From: JALZVT01 sp039029135
GTDB taxonomy: Bacteria > Pseudomonadota > Gammaproteobacteria > Pseudomonadales > Azotimanducaceae
Direction of reading: 5' to 3'
Assembly (NCBI GenBank): GCA_039029135.1
Contig: JBCCGT010000026.1
Span: 7,890 to 71,889 of the forward strand
DNA: 64,000 nt
Part shown: positions 16,548-24,711 of the stretch, piece by piece
Numbering within the stretch: position 1 is the first letter of the stretch
How the letters are laid out: every line of letters starts with the position of its first letter
Notes under the pieces: model-generated
Told to the model about the DNA's origin: nothing
The model's input: only the letters and a program-made list of their open reading frames with translations
The model's database searches: none
Program-made: the position numbers and the translations under genes

Positions 16548-17777
16548 TTAGAAGAACACGTACGAGCGCACGACGACGTTCTTGCGGCAGCGCGCGTCTG
16601 CCGGCGCGGTGTGATCGATACTGGCGGTGTGAAACGACCAGCGGGAGACGGAGCCGTCCGTGACCGAGTCGTAGCACTTCAGCATCGACACCTCGTGCGG
16701 CGCCTGCCGCGGAAGCCAGTACCACTCGTGATCCGGTCGATAGGTAAACCGCGTGGTCTCGCCGACGCGATCGTCGTAGACGCGATAGTTGTTGATGTAC
16801 GGCTGATCCGCGAAGGACGGCCAGGCACAGAGCACGAACGGATTTTGCTCGACGGTCTCCATCGGTTTGGCGAGGTTGATGGACATGAAGCGGCGCGACA
16901 TTTTGGCGTCCGCCTCGGCTTCGGTGTAGTGCACCTCGCGGCCGAAATTGCGCAGGTTCTTCGTCAGCAGTTCGCGACAGCGGACGCGCCCGCTGTTGTC
17001 GTTCAGGTCGTTGTGGACCAGATTCGCGTAGGCGGCATTGACGCCCGGATTCTTGGCATCCTGGTCTTCGGTGCGGTCGCCCTCGTAGTCCTTGTCGAAC
17101 ACGTCGTGGTTGTACACGAGCGCATCGGTCGCGCCTGGAAAGTAGTCGAGCAGCAGTGCCTCTATCTCCGGATAGAAGACGGCCTCGACCTCGGCGGCAT
17201 CATAGAAGTTCGTGCACTTCGACTCGCAGTGTGCGAGCGACACACCAAGCCGGTCCATGCTTTCCGCGGTGTAGGGCGACAGGCCCGGGTAGTACTGTTC
17301 GATTCGTCGCGCGTCGCGCATCACCTGGGGGAAATACAGGCAGCGCCGCACGTTGTCGCGCTCGTCCTTGCGCAGCGCGTGCGCGTCGGCCTCGCGCGCG
17401 GGATCGCGCCATAGCTCGTTCGATGGCACGATCGAGTACGACGGCTTTTCGAAAATCGTGTAGCGCAGCGGCAGCGCGAGGCCGCCCTCGGGGGCGCTAA
17501 TGTTGTTGGCCTTGATGTACTCGAGGCACTCGGCGTAGCGGCGAAAGCCGACGCCCCAGCGCGTCATGATCGGCCCGGGCGGTGAGTGTTCGATCAGGTC
17601 GATGACGGCCTGACCCTCGCCGGTCGCGATCTGGCGCAGCGCGTCTTCGGTCGCGGCGTGCGTGCCCGCGTCGCCGTCGCGCTGGAACGCCATGTAGGAT
17701 CGACCGCCGTTGGCCGCGATTGGTGGCGGCTGTCCTTCCGTCAGTTCCAGTGATGGCACATAGGCAGTGTTGACCAT
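16548..17777 (-). CDS. CmcJ/NvfI-family oxidoreductase (methoxylase-like)
   Basis: A 409-residue protein from the ATG at 17777 (MVNTAYVPSLEL), with AGAGGA upstream; the open frame extends further 5' but not with family-like sequence. Residues ~255-275 contain AYANLVHNDLNDNSG, the conserved H-x-D region of the CmcJ/NvfI family. ERVDD-like and FVLCAWPSF, DHEWYWLPRQAPHEVSMLKCYDS segments are also family-typical. Members include a cephamycin methoxylation component and a fungal isomerase/oxidase, so the family is catalytically diverse and iron dependence is not settled. It heads an operon with the selenoprotein and GFA genes, an unusual grouping. Function is unknown. Confidence 0.8.
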   Translation of the reverse strand: MVNTAYVPSLELTEGQPPPIAANGGRSYMAFQRDGDAGTHAATEDALRQIATGEGQAVIDLIEHSPPGPIMTRWGVGFRRYAECLEYIKANNISAPEGGLALPLRYTIFEKPSYSIVPSNELWRDPAREADAHALRKDERDNVRRCLYFPQVMRDARRIEQYYPGLSPYTAESMDRLGVSLAHCESKCTNFYDAAEVEAVFYPEIEALLLDYFPGATDALVYNHDVFDKDYEGDRTEDQDAKNPGVNAAYANLVHNDLNDNSGRVRCRELLTKNLRNFGREVHYTEAEADAKMSRRFMSINLAKPMETVEQNPFVLCAWPSFADQPYINNYRVYDDRVGETTRFTYRPDHEWYWLPRQAPHEVSMLKCYDSVTDGSVSRWSFHTASIDHTAPADARCRKNVVVRSYVFF

Positions 17778-17982
17778 GGTCTGATCCTCTCGCTCTTCCG
17801 CTTTTTTATCCTCGCACGTCCCCGCGCAAGTCTCTAGCGGCACCGATGCCGCCACTGTTCCGCTCAAGACGTGTCGCGAGCGGTCGTTCAGCGCTGGGAC
17901 CTTTGTCCGGCTCGGCCCTGCTGACGCTTGGTCGTTATAGTCGCGGCGCGGTGGCTCTGCTAGTTTGATAGGGGTGAGAAAA

Positions 17983-19170
17983 GTGATTTTGCCCCTCCTT
18001 ATCGTGTTCGCTGGCTTCGGCCTGGCGGCGCTTCTGATTGCCACGGGTCCCAGCCTCGAGCCGCAGCCAGCGGAGTCGCTCGCGCCGCTGGTGCGCGTCG
18101 TGCAGGTCTCGCCCCGCGCCGAGCGTCTGCTAGCCCGCACGCATGGCACCGTCGTGCCGAGAACCGAAAGCGAACTGATCCCAGAGGTCGACGGCCGGGT
18201 GATCGAGGTCTCGCCGAAGCTGGTGTCGGGCGGCTTCTTCGATGCCGGGGAGACGCTGCTGCGCATCGAGCCCGTGGATTACGAGGTCGCCCTCGAGACG
18301 GCGCGAGCAGGCCTGGCGCGTGCCAGCAGCGATTTGTCCAACGCGCGTAAGACGCTCGCGCGGCAGCTCAATCTGCAGAATCGCGGCGCCACGAGCGAGG
18401 CGCAGCGCGACGACGCGGCGAATCGTGTGCGCATCGCGGAAGCCGCGAAGCGCGAGGCGACGGCGCGGCTGGCGCGCGCCACCCGGGATCTCGAGCGCAC
18501 CCGCATCACGGCGCCCTACGACGGTCGCGTGCGCAGCGAGCGGGTCGACGTCGGGCAGTTCGTGCGCCGCGGTACCGCCGTCGGCACCGTCTACGCGGTC
18601 GACTACGCCGAGGTGCGGCTGCCGATACAGGATGAAGAGCTGGCCTTTCTCGATCTGCCGCTTACAGAAACCGATCCCGCGGCCGCTGGCGAACGTCGCG
18701 CGGAGGTCGTGCTGCGGGCGCGCTTCGCGGGGGCCGAGCACGAGTGGCTGGGCGAGGTCGTGCGCACCGAAGGCGAGATCGATCCGTCGACGCGCATGGT
18801 GCAGGTGGTGGCGCGCGTGGCGGCACCCTACGTCACGGCGGGCGAGCGTCCGCCGCTCGCGGTCGGTCTGTTCGTCGACGCACAGATAAGCGGCGCGCTG
18901 GTGCCGGATCTGGTACGCCTGCCGCGCAGCGCGCTGCGCGATGCGTCCCGGGTGTTTGTCGTCGACGCCGACAGCCGGCTGTGGTTCCGCGATGTCTCGG
19001 TCCTGCGTCGCGAGCGTGACGAGGTGCTGATCGCGGCCGGTCTGCGGGCCGGAGAGTGGGTGTGCGTGTCATCCGTGCCTGGCGCGAGCGACGGCATGCG
19101 CGTGCGCTTCGAACGGCCCGAGACTCTGGCGCGAGCGGCGTCTGGCGACCCGGAGGCGACGGGTCCGTGA
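17983..19170 (+). CDS. RND efflux periplasmic adaptor subunit (membrane fusion protein)
   Basis: A 395-residue HlyD/AcrA-type adaptor. I prefer the GTG at 17983, because AGGGG lies eight bases upstream; in-frame TTG 17965 and GTG 17974 are alternatives. One N-terminal membrane or signal segment (ILPLLIVFAGFGLAALLIA) is followed by the lipoyl half-motif LIPEVDGRVIEVSP, an alpha-hairpin (residues ~100-165) and the second lipoyl half ITAPYDGRVRSERVDVGQFV. A beta-barrel and membrane-proximal domain complete it. It bridges the inner-membrane pump encoded next (4-bp GTGA overlap) to an outer-membrane channel, which is not in this window. Confidence 0.9.
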   Translation: MILPLLIVFAGFGLAALLIATGPSLEPQPAESLAPLVRVVQVSPRAERLLARTHGTVVPRTESELIPEVDGRVIEVSPKLVSGGFFDAGETLLRIEPVDYEVALETARAGLARASSDLSNARKTLARQLNLQNRGATSEAQRDDAANRVRIAEAAKREATARLARATRDLERTRITAPYDGRVRSERVDVGQFVRRGTAVGTVYAVDYAEVRLPIQDEELAFLDLPLTETDPAAAGERRAEVVLRARFAGAEHEWLGEVVRTEGEIDPSTRMVQVVARVAAPYVTAGERPPLAVGLFVDAQISGALVPDLVRLPRSALRDASRVFVVDADSRLWFRDVSVLRRERDEVLIAAGLRAGEWVCVSSVPGASDGMRVRFERPETLARAASGDPEATGP

Positions 19171-22100
19171 CTGAGGTCGCCGCGCAGTCGGGGCCGCAGC
19201 CCAGCGACGAAAAGCGCGGTCCCATCGCCTGGTTTGCGCGCAACGGCATCGCCGCGAATCTACTGCTCGGCGTGACCGTGGTCGCCGGCCTCGTGTCCCT
19301 GCCGAACATGCCGCAGAAGTCGTTTCCCGATCTGGATCTCAATTTCATCACGGTCTCGGTGCGCTATCTGGGCGCAGCACCCGAGGAGGTGGAGGAGGGG
19401 GTCTGCATCCGCGTCGAAGAGGCGGTCGAGGGCGTTGAGGGCATCAAGAAGTTGAGCTCGACCGCCGTGGAGGGCAACTGTCTCGTCAGCGTCGAACTGT
19501 ACGATGGTACGGACACCTCGCGCGCGCTCGACGACGTCAAGAATCGGGTCGACGCGATCGACACCTTCCCGGAAGAAACGGAACAGCCCGTGATCACGCT
19601 GGTGACGCCTGCGCGCGGCGTGATCGACCTCGCGGTCACCGGACCCGATAGCGAGCGCGAGCTGAAGGTCCTCGGTCAGCGCGTGCGCGACGAGATCGCG
19701 GCGCTGCCCGGCGTGACGCAGGTCGAGCTGGCCAACTCCCGGCCCTACGAGATCTCAATCGAGGTGTCGGAGGCGTCGCTGCGTCGTTACGGCGTGTCCT
19801 TCGATGAGCTCGCGCGCTCGGTGCGGGCCGCCTCGCTTGACCTGCCCGGCGGGTCGATCAAAACGGACAGCGGCGAGATCCTGCTGCGAACCAAAGGCCA
19901 GGCCTACTGGGGCGAAGACTTCGAGCGCCTGGTTGTGCTGACGCGCGCTGACGGCACGCGCGTGAGGCTCGCGGACGTCGCGAGCGTGGTCGACGGTTTC
20001 GAGGATACGGAGCAGAAGCTGTGGTTCGATGGCAAGCCGGCCGCGCTGATTCGCGTCGCCCGCATCGGTGATCAGGATGTTCTGGACATTGCGAACAAGG
20101 TGAAGCGCTATATCGCCGCGGCGCCTTCGCGGCTGCCGCAGGGCGTGCAGGTCAGCATCTGGAGCGACGAGTCGAAGTTTCTGCGCGATCGGCTCGATAC
20201 GCTGCTCGACAGCGCGCGGCAGGGATTTCTGCTGGTGCTGCTGCTGCTCGCCGCGTTTCTGCGGCCGCGGCTGTCGTTCTGGGTCAGCGTCGGCGTCCCT
20301 GTCGCGTTCTGCGGCGCGATCTTTCTGCTGTCGCTACTCGGCAAGTCCATCGACGGCATCTCGACTTTCGGCTTCATTCTGGTGCTGGGTATCCTGGTCG
20401 ATGATGCGGTCGTCGTCGGCGAGCGCGTCTTCTCGCTGCAGTCGCAGGCCGCGCAGCGCGCAGGGGTTGGCGTCAACGAACTGAGCAGCGCGGCGCTGAT
20501 GCGCGGCGCGATCGCGGGTACGCGTGCGGTGTCCATGCCGGTCATCTTCGGCGTGCTGACGACGGCCGCTGCGTTCGGTCCGGTGCTGTTTGGTCCGGGA
20601 ACGATCGGTCAGATACAGAATCTGATCGCGACGGTCGTGCTGTGCTGCCTCGCGTTTTCGCTCATCGAATCCCAGCTGGTGCTGCCGGCGCATCTCGGAC
20701 ATCGCCGCGTGAAGAGCGCGGCGGGAGAGGTCAGCCTGCTGCTGATACCGCTGCTCGGCATTGCGCTGCTCGAGATTTCCTGGAGCACCCGCAGCTTCAT
20801 CGCGCTGGTGATCGCGACGGTTGCGCTGCTGCTGGCGTGGCATGTGAACGGCGGCTTCGAGCACTTCTGTGCGCGCGTCATCTCCGCGCAGCAGCGCTTC
20901 TCGGAGGCGCTGGAGCGCACGATACAGACGCGCTTTCGGGCGCTCGTGGCGCGCGCCACCGACGCGCGCTACGTTACTGCCGCGATCGCGCTGGCGGCGC
21001 TGATCGCCACGCTCGGCGCGCTGGCCGGTGGCCACATGCCGTTTTCGTTTTTTCCTGCCGTGCCGGGTGACCGTGTCATTGCGAAGCTGACGATGCCGCT
21101 GGGTACGCCGGTGGAAAAAACGGAAGCCATCGTGCAGCGCATCGCCGCCGAGGGCGCCCGGCTGCGCGACGACTATCGAGCGCGCGATCCGCTGGCGCCG
21201 CCCGTGACGCACATGCTGGCGGCCATCGGCGGTCAGCCCATGAGCAGCGGCGGCGGTGGCCCCAACTTTTCGCCGAGCGTATCGACCGCCGGCGGCTATC
21301 TCGCCGAGGTCACGCTGCAGCTCACGCCGGGCGAGGAGCGCGAGGTGACCACGCTCGAGATCTCGCGGCGCTGGCGGGACGCGGTGGGCGCCGTTCCCGA
21401 GGCCACCGAGCTCACCTTCGATGCGTCGGGGTTTTCGGTGGGCAACGAGATCGATATCCAGCTCGAGGGCGACGATCTGCTCGAGCTGGCGGAGGTGGCT
21501 CGTCGCGTCCGCGACGGGCTCGGCGAGTACCCGGGTGTCATCGATATCAGCGACTCGTTCCGCGCCGGCAAGCAGGAGCTGCGCCTCGACGTGCTGCCCG
21601 CAGGCGAGGTGCTCGGCGTCTCGCTGGGTACCCTCGCGCGTCAGATGCGACAGGCGTTCTACGGCGACGAGGTGCAGCGCATACAGCGCGGCCGGGACGA
21701 CGTGCGTGTCATGCTGCGCTACACCGAGGCCGAGCGCCGCTCGCTGGGGACGCTGGACAGCATGCGGATTCGCACCGCCAGCGGCTCTGAGGTGCCGTTC
21801 GTTACGGTGGCCGACGCCCGACTCGGCACCGGCTATTCGTCGATTCTGCGTAGCGACAGTCGCCGCGTGGTCAACGTGACTGCGGACGTCGACCGGTCCG
21901 TTATCACCGCGAACGAGGTGCTGGCCCAATTCGGCAACGGGCCGATCCAGGGCATCATGCGCGACTATCCAACCGTCGATTTCAGTCTCGAGGGCGCGCA
22001 GCGCCAGCAGGGCGAGTCGTTTCAGAGCATGGTGTCCCTGCTGATACTCGCACTGTTCATCATCTACGCGCTGCTGGCGATTCCGCTGCAGTCCTATGTG

Positions 22101-22547
22101 CAGCCGCTGATCATCATGTCGGTGATCCCGTTTGCCTTCGCGGGCGCGATCTGGGGTCACCTCATCATGAAGTCCGCAGGGCTGCTCGCCAGCATGGCGA
22201 TCATGTCGGTGATGGGCTTCATCGCGGCGTCGGGCGTCGTCGTCAACTCATCGCTCGTCCTGGTCCACGGCATCAACACCCGGCTGCGCGACGGTATGCC
22301 GCTGCGCGACGCGGTCGTCGAGTCGGCGGTGACCCGCTGCCGTCCGATCGTGCTGACGTCGCTCACCACCTTCGCGGGTCTGTCGCCGCTGCTGTTGAAT
22401 CAGAGCGTGCAGGCGGGCGTGTTGATCCCGATGGCGACCTCGGTTGCCTTTGGCGTGATCTTCGCGACCCTTGTGACCCTGCTGGTCGTGCCCTCGGGCT
22501 ACCGCATTCTTGAAGATCTCGGTCTGATCGCCGGCGACGAGCGCTAG
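19167..22547 (+). CDS. RND efflux transporter permease subunit
   Basis: A 1126-residue inner-membrane pump, slightly longer than AcrB-type proteins. The GTG at 19167 overlaps the adaptor stop (GTGA). The first membrane segment is GIAANLLLGVTVVAGLVSL, followed by porter-domain motifs such as SFPDLDLNFITVSVRYLGAAPEE. TM4 carries the proton-relay aspartate pair in LGILVDDAVVVGERV. The second half repeats the layout, with SVIPFAFAGAIWGH and SVMGFIAASGVVVNSSLVLV near the C-terminus. It exports drugs, lipids or other amphiphiles by proton antiport. Its stop shares CTAG with the stop of the convergent S9 peptidase. Confidence 0.93.
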   Translation: MTEVAAQSGPQPSDEKRGPIAWFARNGIAANLLLGVTVVAGLVSLPNMPQKSFPDLDLNFITVSVRYLGAAPEEVEEGVCIRVEEAVEGVEGIKKLSSTAVEGNCLVSVELYDGTDTSRALDDVKNRVDAIDTFPEETEQPVITLVTPARGVIDLAVTGPDSERELKVLGQRVRDEIAALPGVTQVELANSRPYEISIEVSEASLRRYGVSFDELARSVRAASLDLPGGSIKTDSGEILLRTKGQAYWGEDFERLVVLTRADGTRVRLADVASVVDGFEDTEQKLWFDGKPAALIRVARIGDQDVLDIANKVKRYIAAAPSRLPQGVQVSIWSDESKFLRDRLDTLLDSARQGFLLVLLLLAAFLRPRLSFWVSVGVPVAFCGAIFLLSLLGKSIDGISTFGFILVLGILVDDAVVVGERVFSLQSQAAQRAGVGVNELSSAALMRGAIAGTRAVSMPVIFGVLTTAAAFGPVLFGPGTIGQIQNLIATVVLCCLAFSLIESQLVLPAHLGHRRVKSAAGEVSLLLIPLLGIALLEISWSTRSFIALVIATVALLLAWHVNGGFEHFCARVISAQQRFSEALERTIQTRFRALVARATDARYVTAAIALAALIATLGALAGGHMPFSFFPAVPGDRVIAKLTMPLGTPVEKTEAIVQRIAAEGARLRDDYRARDPLAPPVTHMLAAIGGQPMSSGGGGPNFSPSVSTAGGYLAEVTLQLTPGEEREVTTLEISRRWRDAVGAVPEATELTFDASGFSVGNEIDIQLEGDDLLELAEVARRVRDGLGEYPGVIDISDSFRAGKQELRLDVLPAGEVLGVSLGTLARQMRQAFYGDEVQRIQRGRDDVRVMLRYTEAERRSLGTLDSMRIRTASGSEVPFVTVADARLGTGYSSILRSDSRRVVNVTADVDRSVITANEVLAQFGNGPIQGIMRDYPTVDFSLEGAQRQQGESFQSMVSLLILALFIIYALLAIPLQSYVQPLIIMSVIPFAFAGAIWGHLIMKSAGLLASMAIMSVMGFIAASGVVVNSSLVLVHGINTRLRDGMPLRDAVVESAVTRCRPIVLTSLTTFAGLSPLLLNQSVQAGVLIPMATSVAFGVIFATLVTLLVVPSGYRILEDLGLIAGDER

Positions 22548-24613
22548 CCGGCGGCGTCCTGGGGACGACTAACGGTTGTCGCGGCCGCCTCCGCAGTCGG
22601 CGTTTGCGCCATATGCTCGGTCAAGAACTCGAGCAGGGTGCGGGCGAACAGCATCCGGTTGGCCTGCAGGCTGAGGTGGTGATTGCCGTCGGGTAGCTCC
22701 AGATAGCGCCACAGCGCGCCGTTTTTCATGGCTTTCGCCATGCGCCGGCTCTGGCTGACGCGCACGACGCGATCCTTCTCGCCGTGCGCCAGCATGACGG
22801 GCGTTCTGATTTCGTCCACGCGCTCCCGCGGCGAGTTGGTGCGCAGCATGCTGCGGTCCCGCCAGAGTCGCCCGATGTGGCGCACGCCGTATTCGCCGCC
22901 GATGTAGTCCCCCGCGTCGCGCACGATCTCGCGCAGGTCGCTTACGCCGTTGAGGCTGGCCGCGCAGGCGTACATCTCGGGTTCCTTGACCACGCCCATC
23001 AGTGCCGCGTAGCCGCCGTAGGAACTGCCGAAGATGCAGATTCTGCTGGCATCCGCCAGGCCCTGGTCGATTAACCAGCGCGTGCCATCGGTGATGTCGT
23101 CCTGCATCGCCTGGCCCCACTGCTTCTTGCCGGCATTCTTGAATTCGAGGCCGTAGCCGGTCGAGCCGCGGAAGTTGAGCTGCAGCACGCCGTAGCCCGC
23201 CGCCGTGAGCATCTGCGTCATCCAGTCGTAGCTGAAGTAGTCCCGCGCGTGGGGACCGCCGTGCGGATGGACGATGAATGGCAGGCCTTTGGCGGTCTTC
23301 AGCGTCAGGTCCACGGGCAGCGTGACGTAGCCCGGTATCACCAGCCCGTCGCGCGCCGTGAACTCGACGCCGAACATTCGACCCGGGGCGCGCTCCATCA
23401 TCTTCGGGTAGCGCGAGGTGAAGTAATCGAGGCGCTTCTTTGCGCCATTGTACAGGTAGTAGTGCGTGGGCGCGTCATCGCTCGTAGAGCCGATGATGGC
23501 CTTGGAATAGTCGTCGGACCAGTGCGCGACAAAGTTATAGGTGTCTTCGAAGTTTTTGTCGGCGAGCGCCTTGAGTGCGGCGAGCGTCGGATTGCGATAG
23601 TCGTTTTCGACCTCATCGCTTTCGTAGTAGACGACGTCGATGGCGTCGCCGCGCGCGTTCAGTTTGATGTTAGATACGTCGCTGTGAGGATGGCCGGCGA
23701 TCTGTTCGCCAAACTCGCCGGTCCGCACGTCGAACGCTCTGACATCGCCGAAGCCGGTGTCCGTCGGGCACTGCACCCAGGCCTCGTTCAGATCGTGGGT
23801 GGGCAGCTCAAGGACCTCGCACGCGCGTTCGAGCAGGCCGCTGTGATTGTGCCAGGTGCCGTCCGCGTCCTTTAGTCGTGCGATTGCCTCCTCATCGTTG
23901 CGCCGAATACCGAAGCCGTATCTGACGTTCCCCAGCTTGTCAGCCTCCCACGAGTAGATGCGCGCCGCCGGCCGCTGATAGTGGCGATTGGGCAACCGCA
24001 TGGCACTGAGTTTGACGAGCTTGACCGCGGGCGCGTCGGCCCGCTCGGGATTGCCCTGAATCAGAATGTGATCGGGCTTGCCGGCCACCGTGCCGAGGAA
24101 GCGATCCTGAATCTGGATGAAGCCCGGGCTGCGCTGCTTGGTGAACATTAGCCAGCCTTTGCGCTCGCGGGCGTCGATGACAAACAGGCGGGTCACGCTG
24201 ACGGGCGTTCCCCCGAGCCGTGTTGGCAGCGTGACGCTCACCAGCAATTGATGGTCCGAGATCCAATTCGTCCAATTGAAGCGCCAGTCGCCCGTGCTGG
24301 CCGCGTAGGGCTCATAGCTGTCGTCGTCCAGATTCTGGATCAAGAGTGTGGGCACGCCGGCCTCGCTGGCGTAGACCGCGGATAGGTGGGTGCCACCCCG
24401 CGACAGTCTGATCTGCCCGACGTTCGGCAGCCTGGCGAAGTCCTCTAGCGCATAGGCACCAAGGTCGACCGCTGCAGCCTCGAGCCGGCTGCACAGCGCG
24501 AAGGGTGTGACGACGGCGAGCAGCGCCGCGATGGCTTTTGTCCTTGCTGTGGGTCCGTGTTGCTGCAAAGCGTGCTCCCTGCGTTTTTTTTGCTTGTGTG
24601 GCCGTCGGCTCAT
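22544..24613 (-). CDS. S9 family peptidase (prolyl oligopeptidase-type, exported)
   Basis: A 689-residue protein with a basic N-terminus and a hydrophobic segment (AIAALLAVVTPFALC), so probably periplasmic. Residues ~50-420 are a degenerate beta-propeller; the catalytic alpha/beta-hydrolase follows. FIVHPHGGPHARDYFSYDW is the oxyanion region, the nucleophile lies in FGSSYGGYAAL, and the acid and base lie in AHGEKDRVV and GNHHLS. It should cleave short peptides, like acylaminoacyl-peptidase and dipeptidyl peptidases. The 4-bp overlap with the RND gene is of stop codons only. The long polar start (MSRRPHKQKKRR) could be trimmed if translation begins further in. Confidence 0.88.
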   Translation of the reverse strand: MSRRPHKQKKRREHALQQHGPTARTKAIAALLAVVTPFALCSRLEAAAVDLGAYALEDFARLPNVGQIRLSRGGTHLSAVYASEAGVPTLLIQNLDDDSYEPYAASTGDWRFNWTNWISDHQLLVSVTLPTRLGGTPVSVTRLFVIDARERKGWLMFTKQRSPGFIQIQDRFLGTVAGKPDHILIQGNPERADAPAVKLVKLSAMRLPNRHYQRPAARIYSWEADKLGNVRYGFGIRRNDEEAIARLKDADGTWHNHSGLLERACEVLELPTHDLNEAWVQCPTDTGFGDVRAFDVRTGEFGEQIAGHPHSDVSNIKLNARGDAIDVVYYESDEVENDYRNPTLAALKALADKNFEDTYNFVAHWSDDYSKAIIGSTSDDAPTHYYLYNGAKKRLDYFTSRYPKMMERAPGRMFGVEFTARDGLVIPGYVTLPVDLTLKTAKGLPFIVHPHGGPHARDYFSYDWMTQMLTAAGYGVLQLNFRGSTGYGLEFKNAGKKQWGQAMQDDITDGTRWLIDQGLADASRICIFGSSYGGYAALMGVVKEPEMYACAASLNGVSDLREIVRDAGDYIGGEYGVRHIGRLWRDRSMLRTNSPRERVDEIRTPVMLAHGEKDRVVRVSQSRRMAKAMKNGALWRYLELPDGNHHLSLQANRMLFARTLLEFLTEHMAQTPTAEAAATTVSRPQDAAG

Positions 24614-24711
24614 TGTCCGCTCATGTCTCTGGCCGAGCTTTGTCTGAGTGTGCGTTGTCTGAATGTGCGTTGTCTGGCTGTGGCGTGTTGCTCTTATCTC
24701 CCAGCGCTCCT

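Noticed and set aside
15699..17414. A 571-codon open frame on the plus strand across the selenoprotein and CmcJ-like genes.
   Set aside because: It has no recognisable family sections, and the minus strand encodes well-conserved families. Long antisense frames are common in GC-rich DNA.
20334..22160. A 608-codon open frame antisense to the RND permease.
   Set aside because: Composition is arginine/histidine-rich shadow sequence and the plus strand is a clear RND protein.
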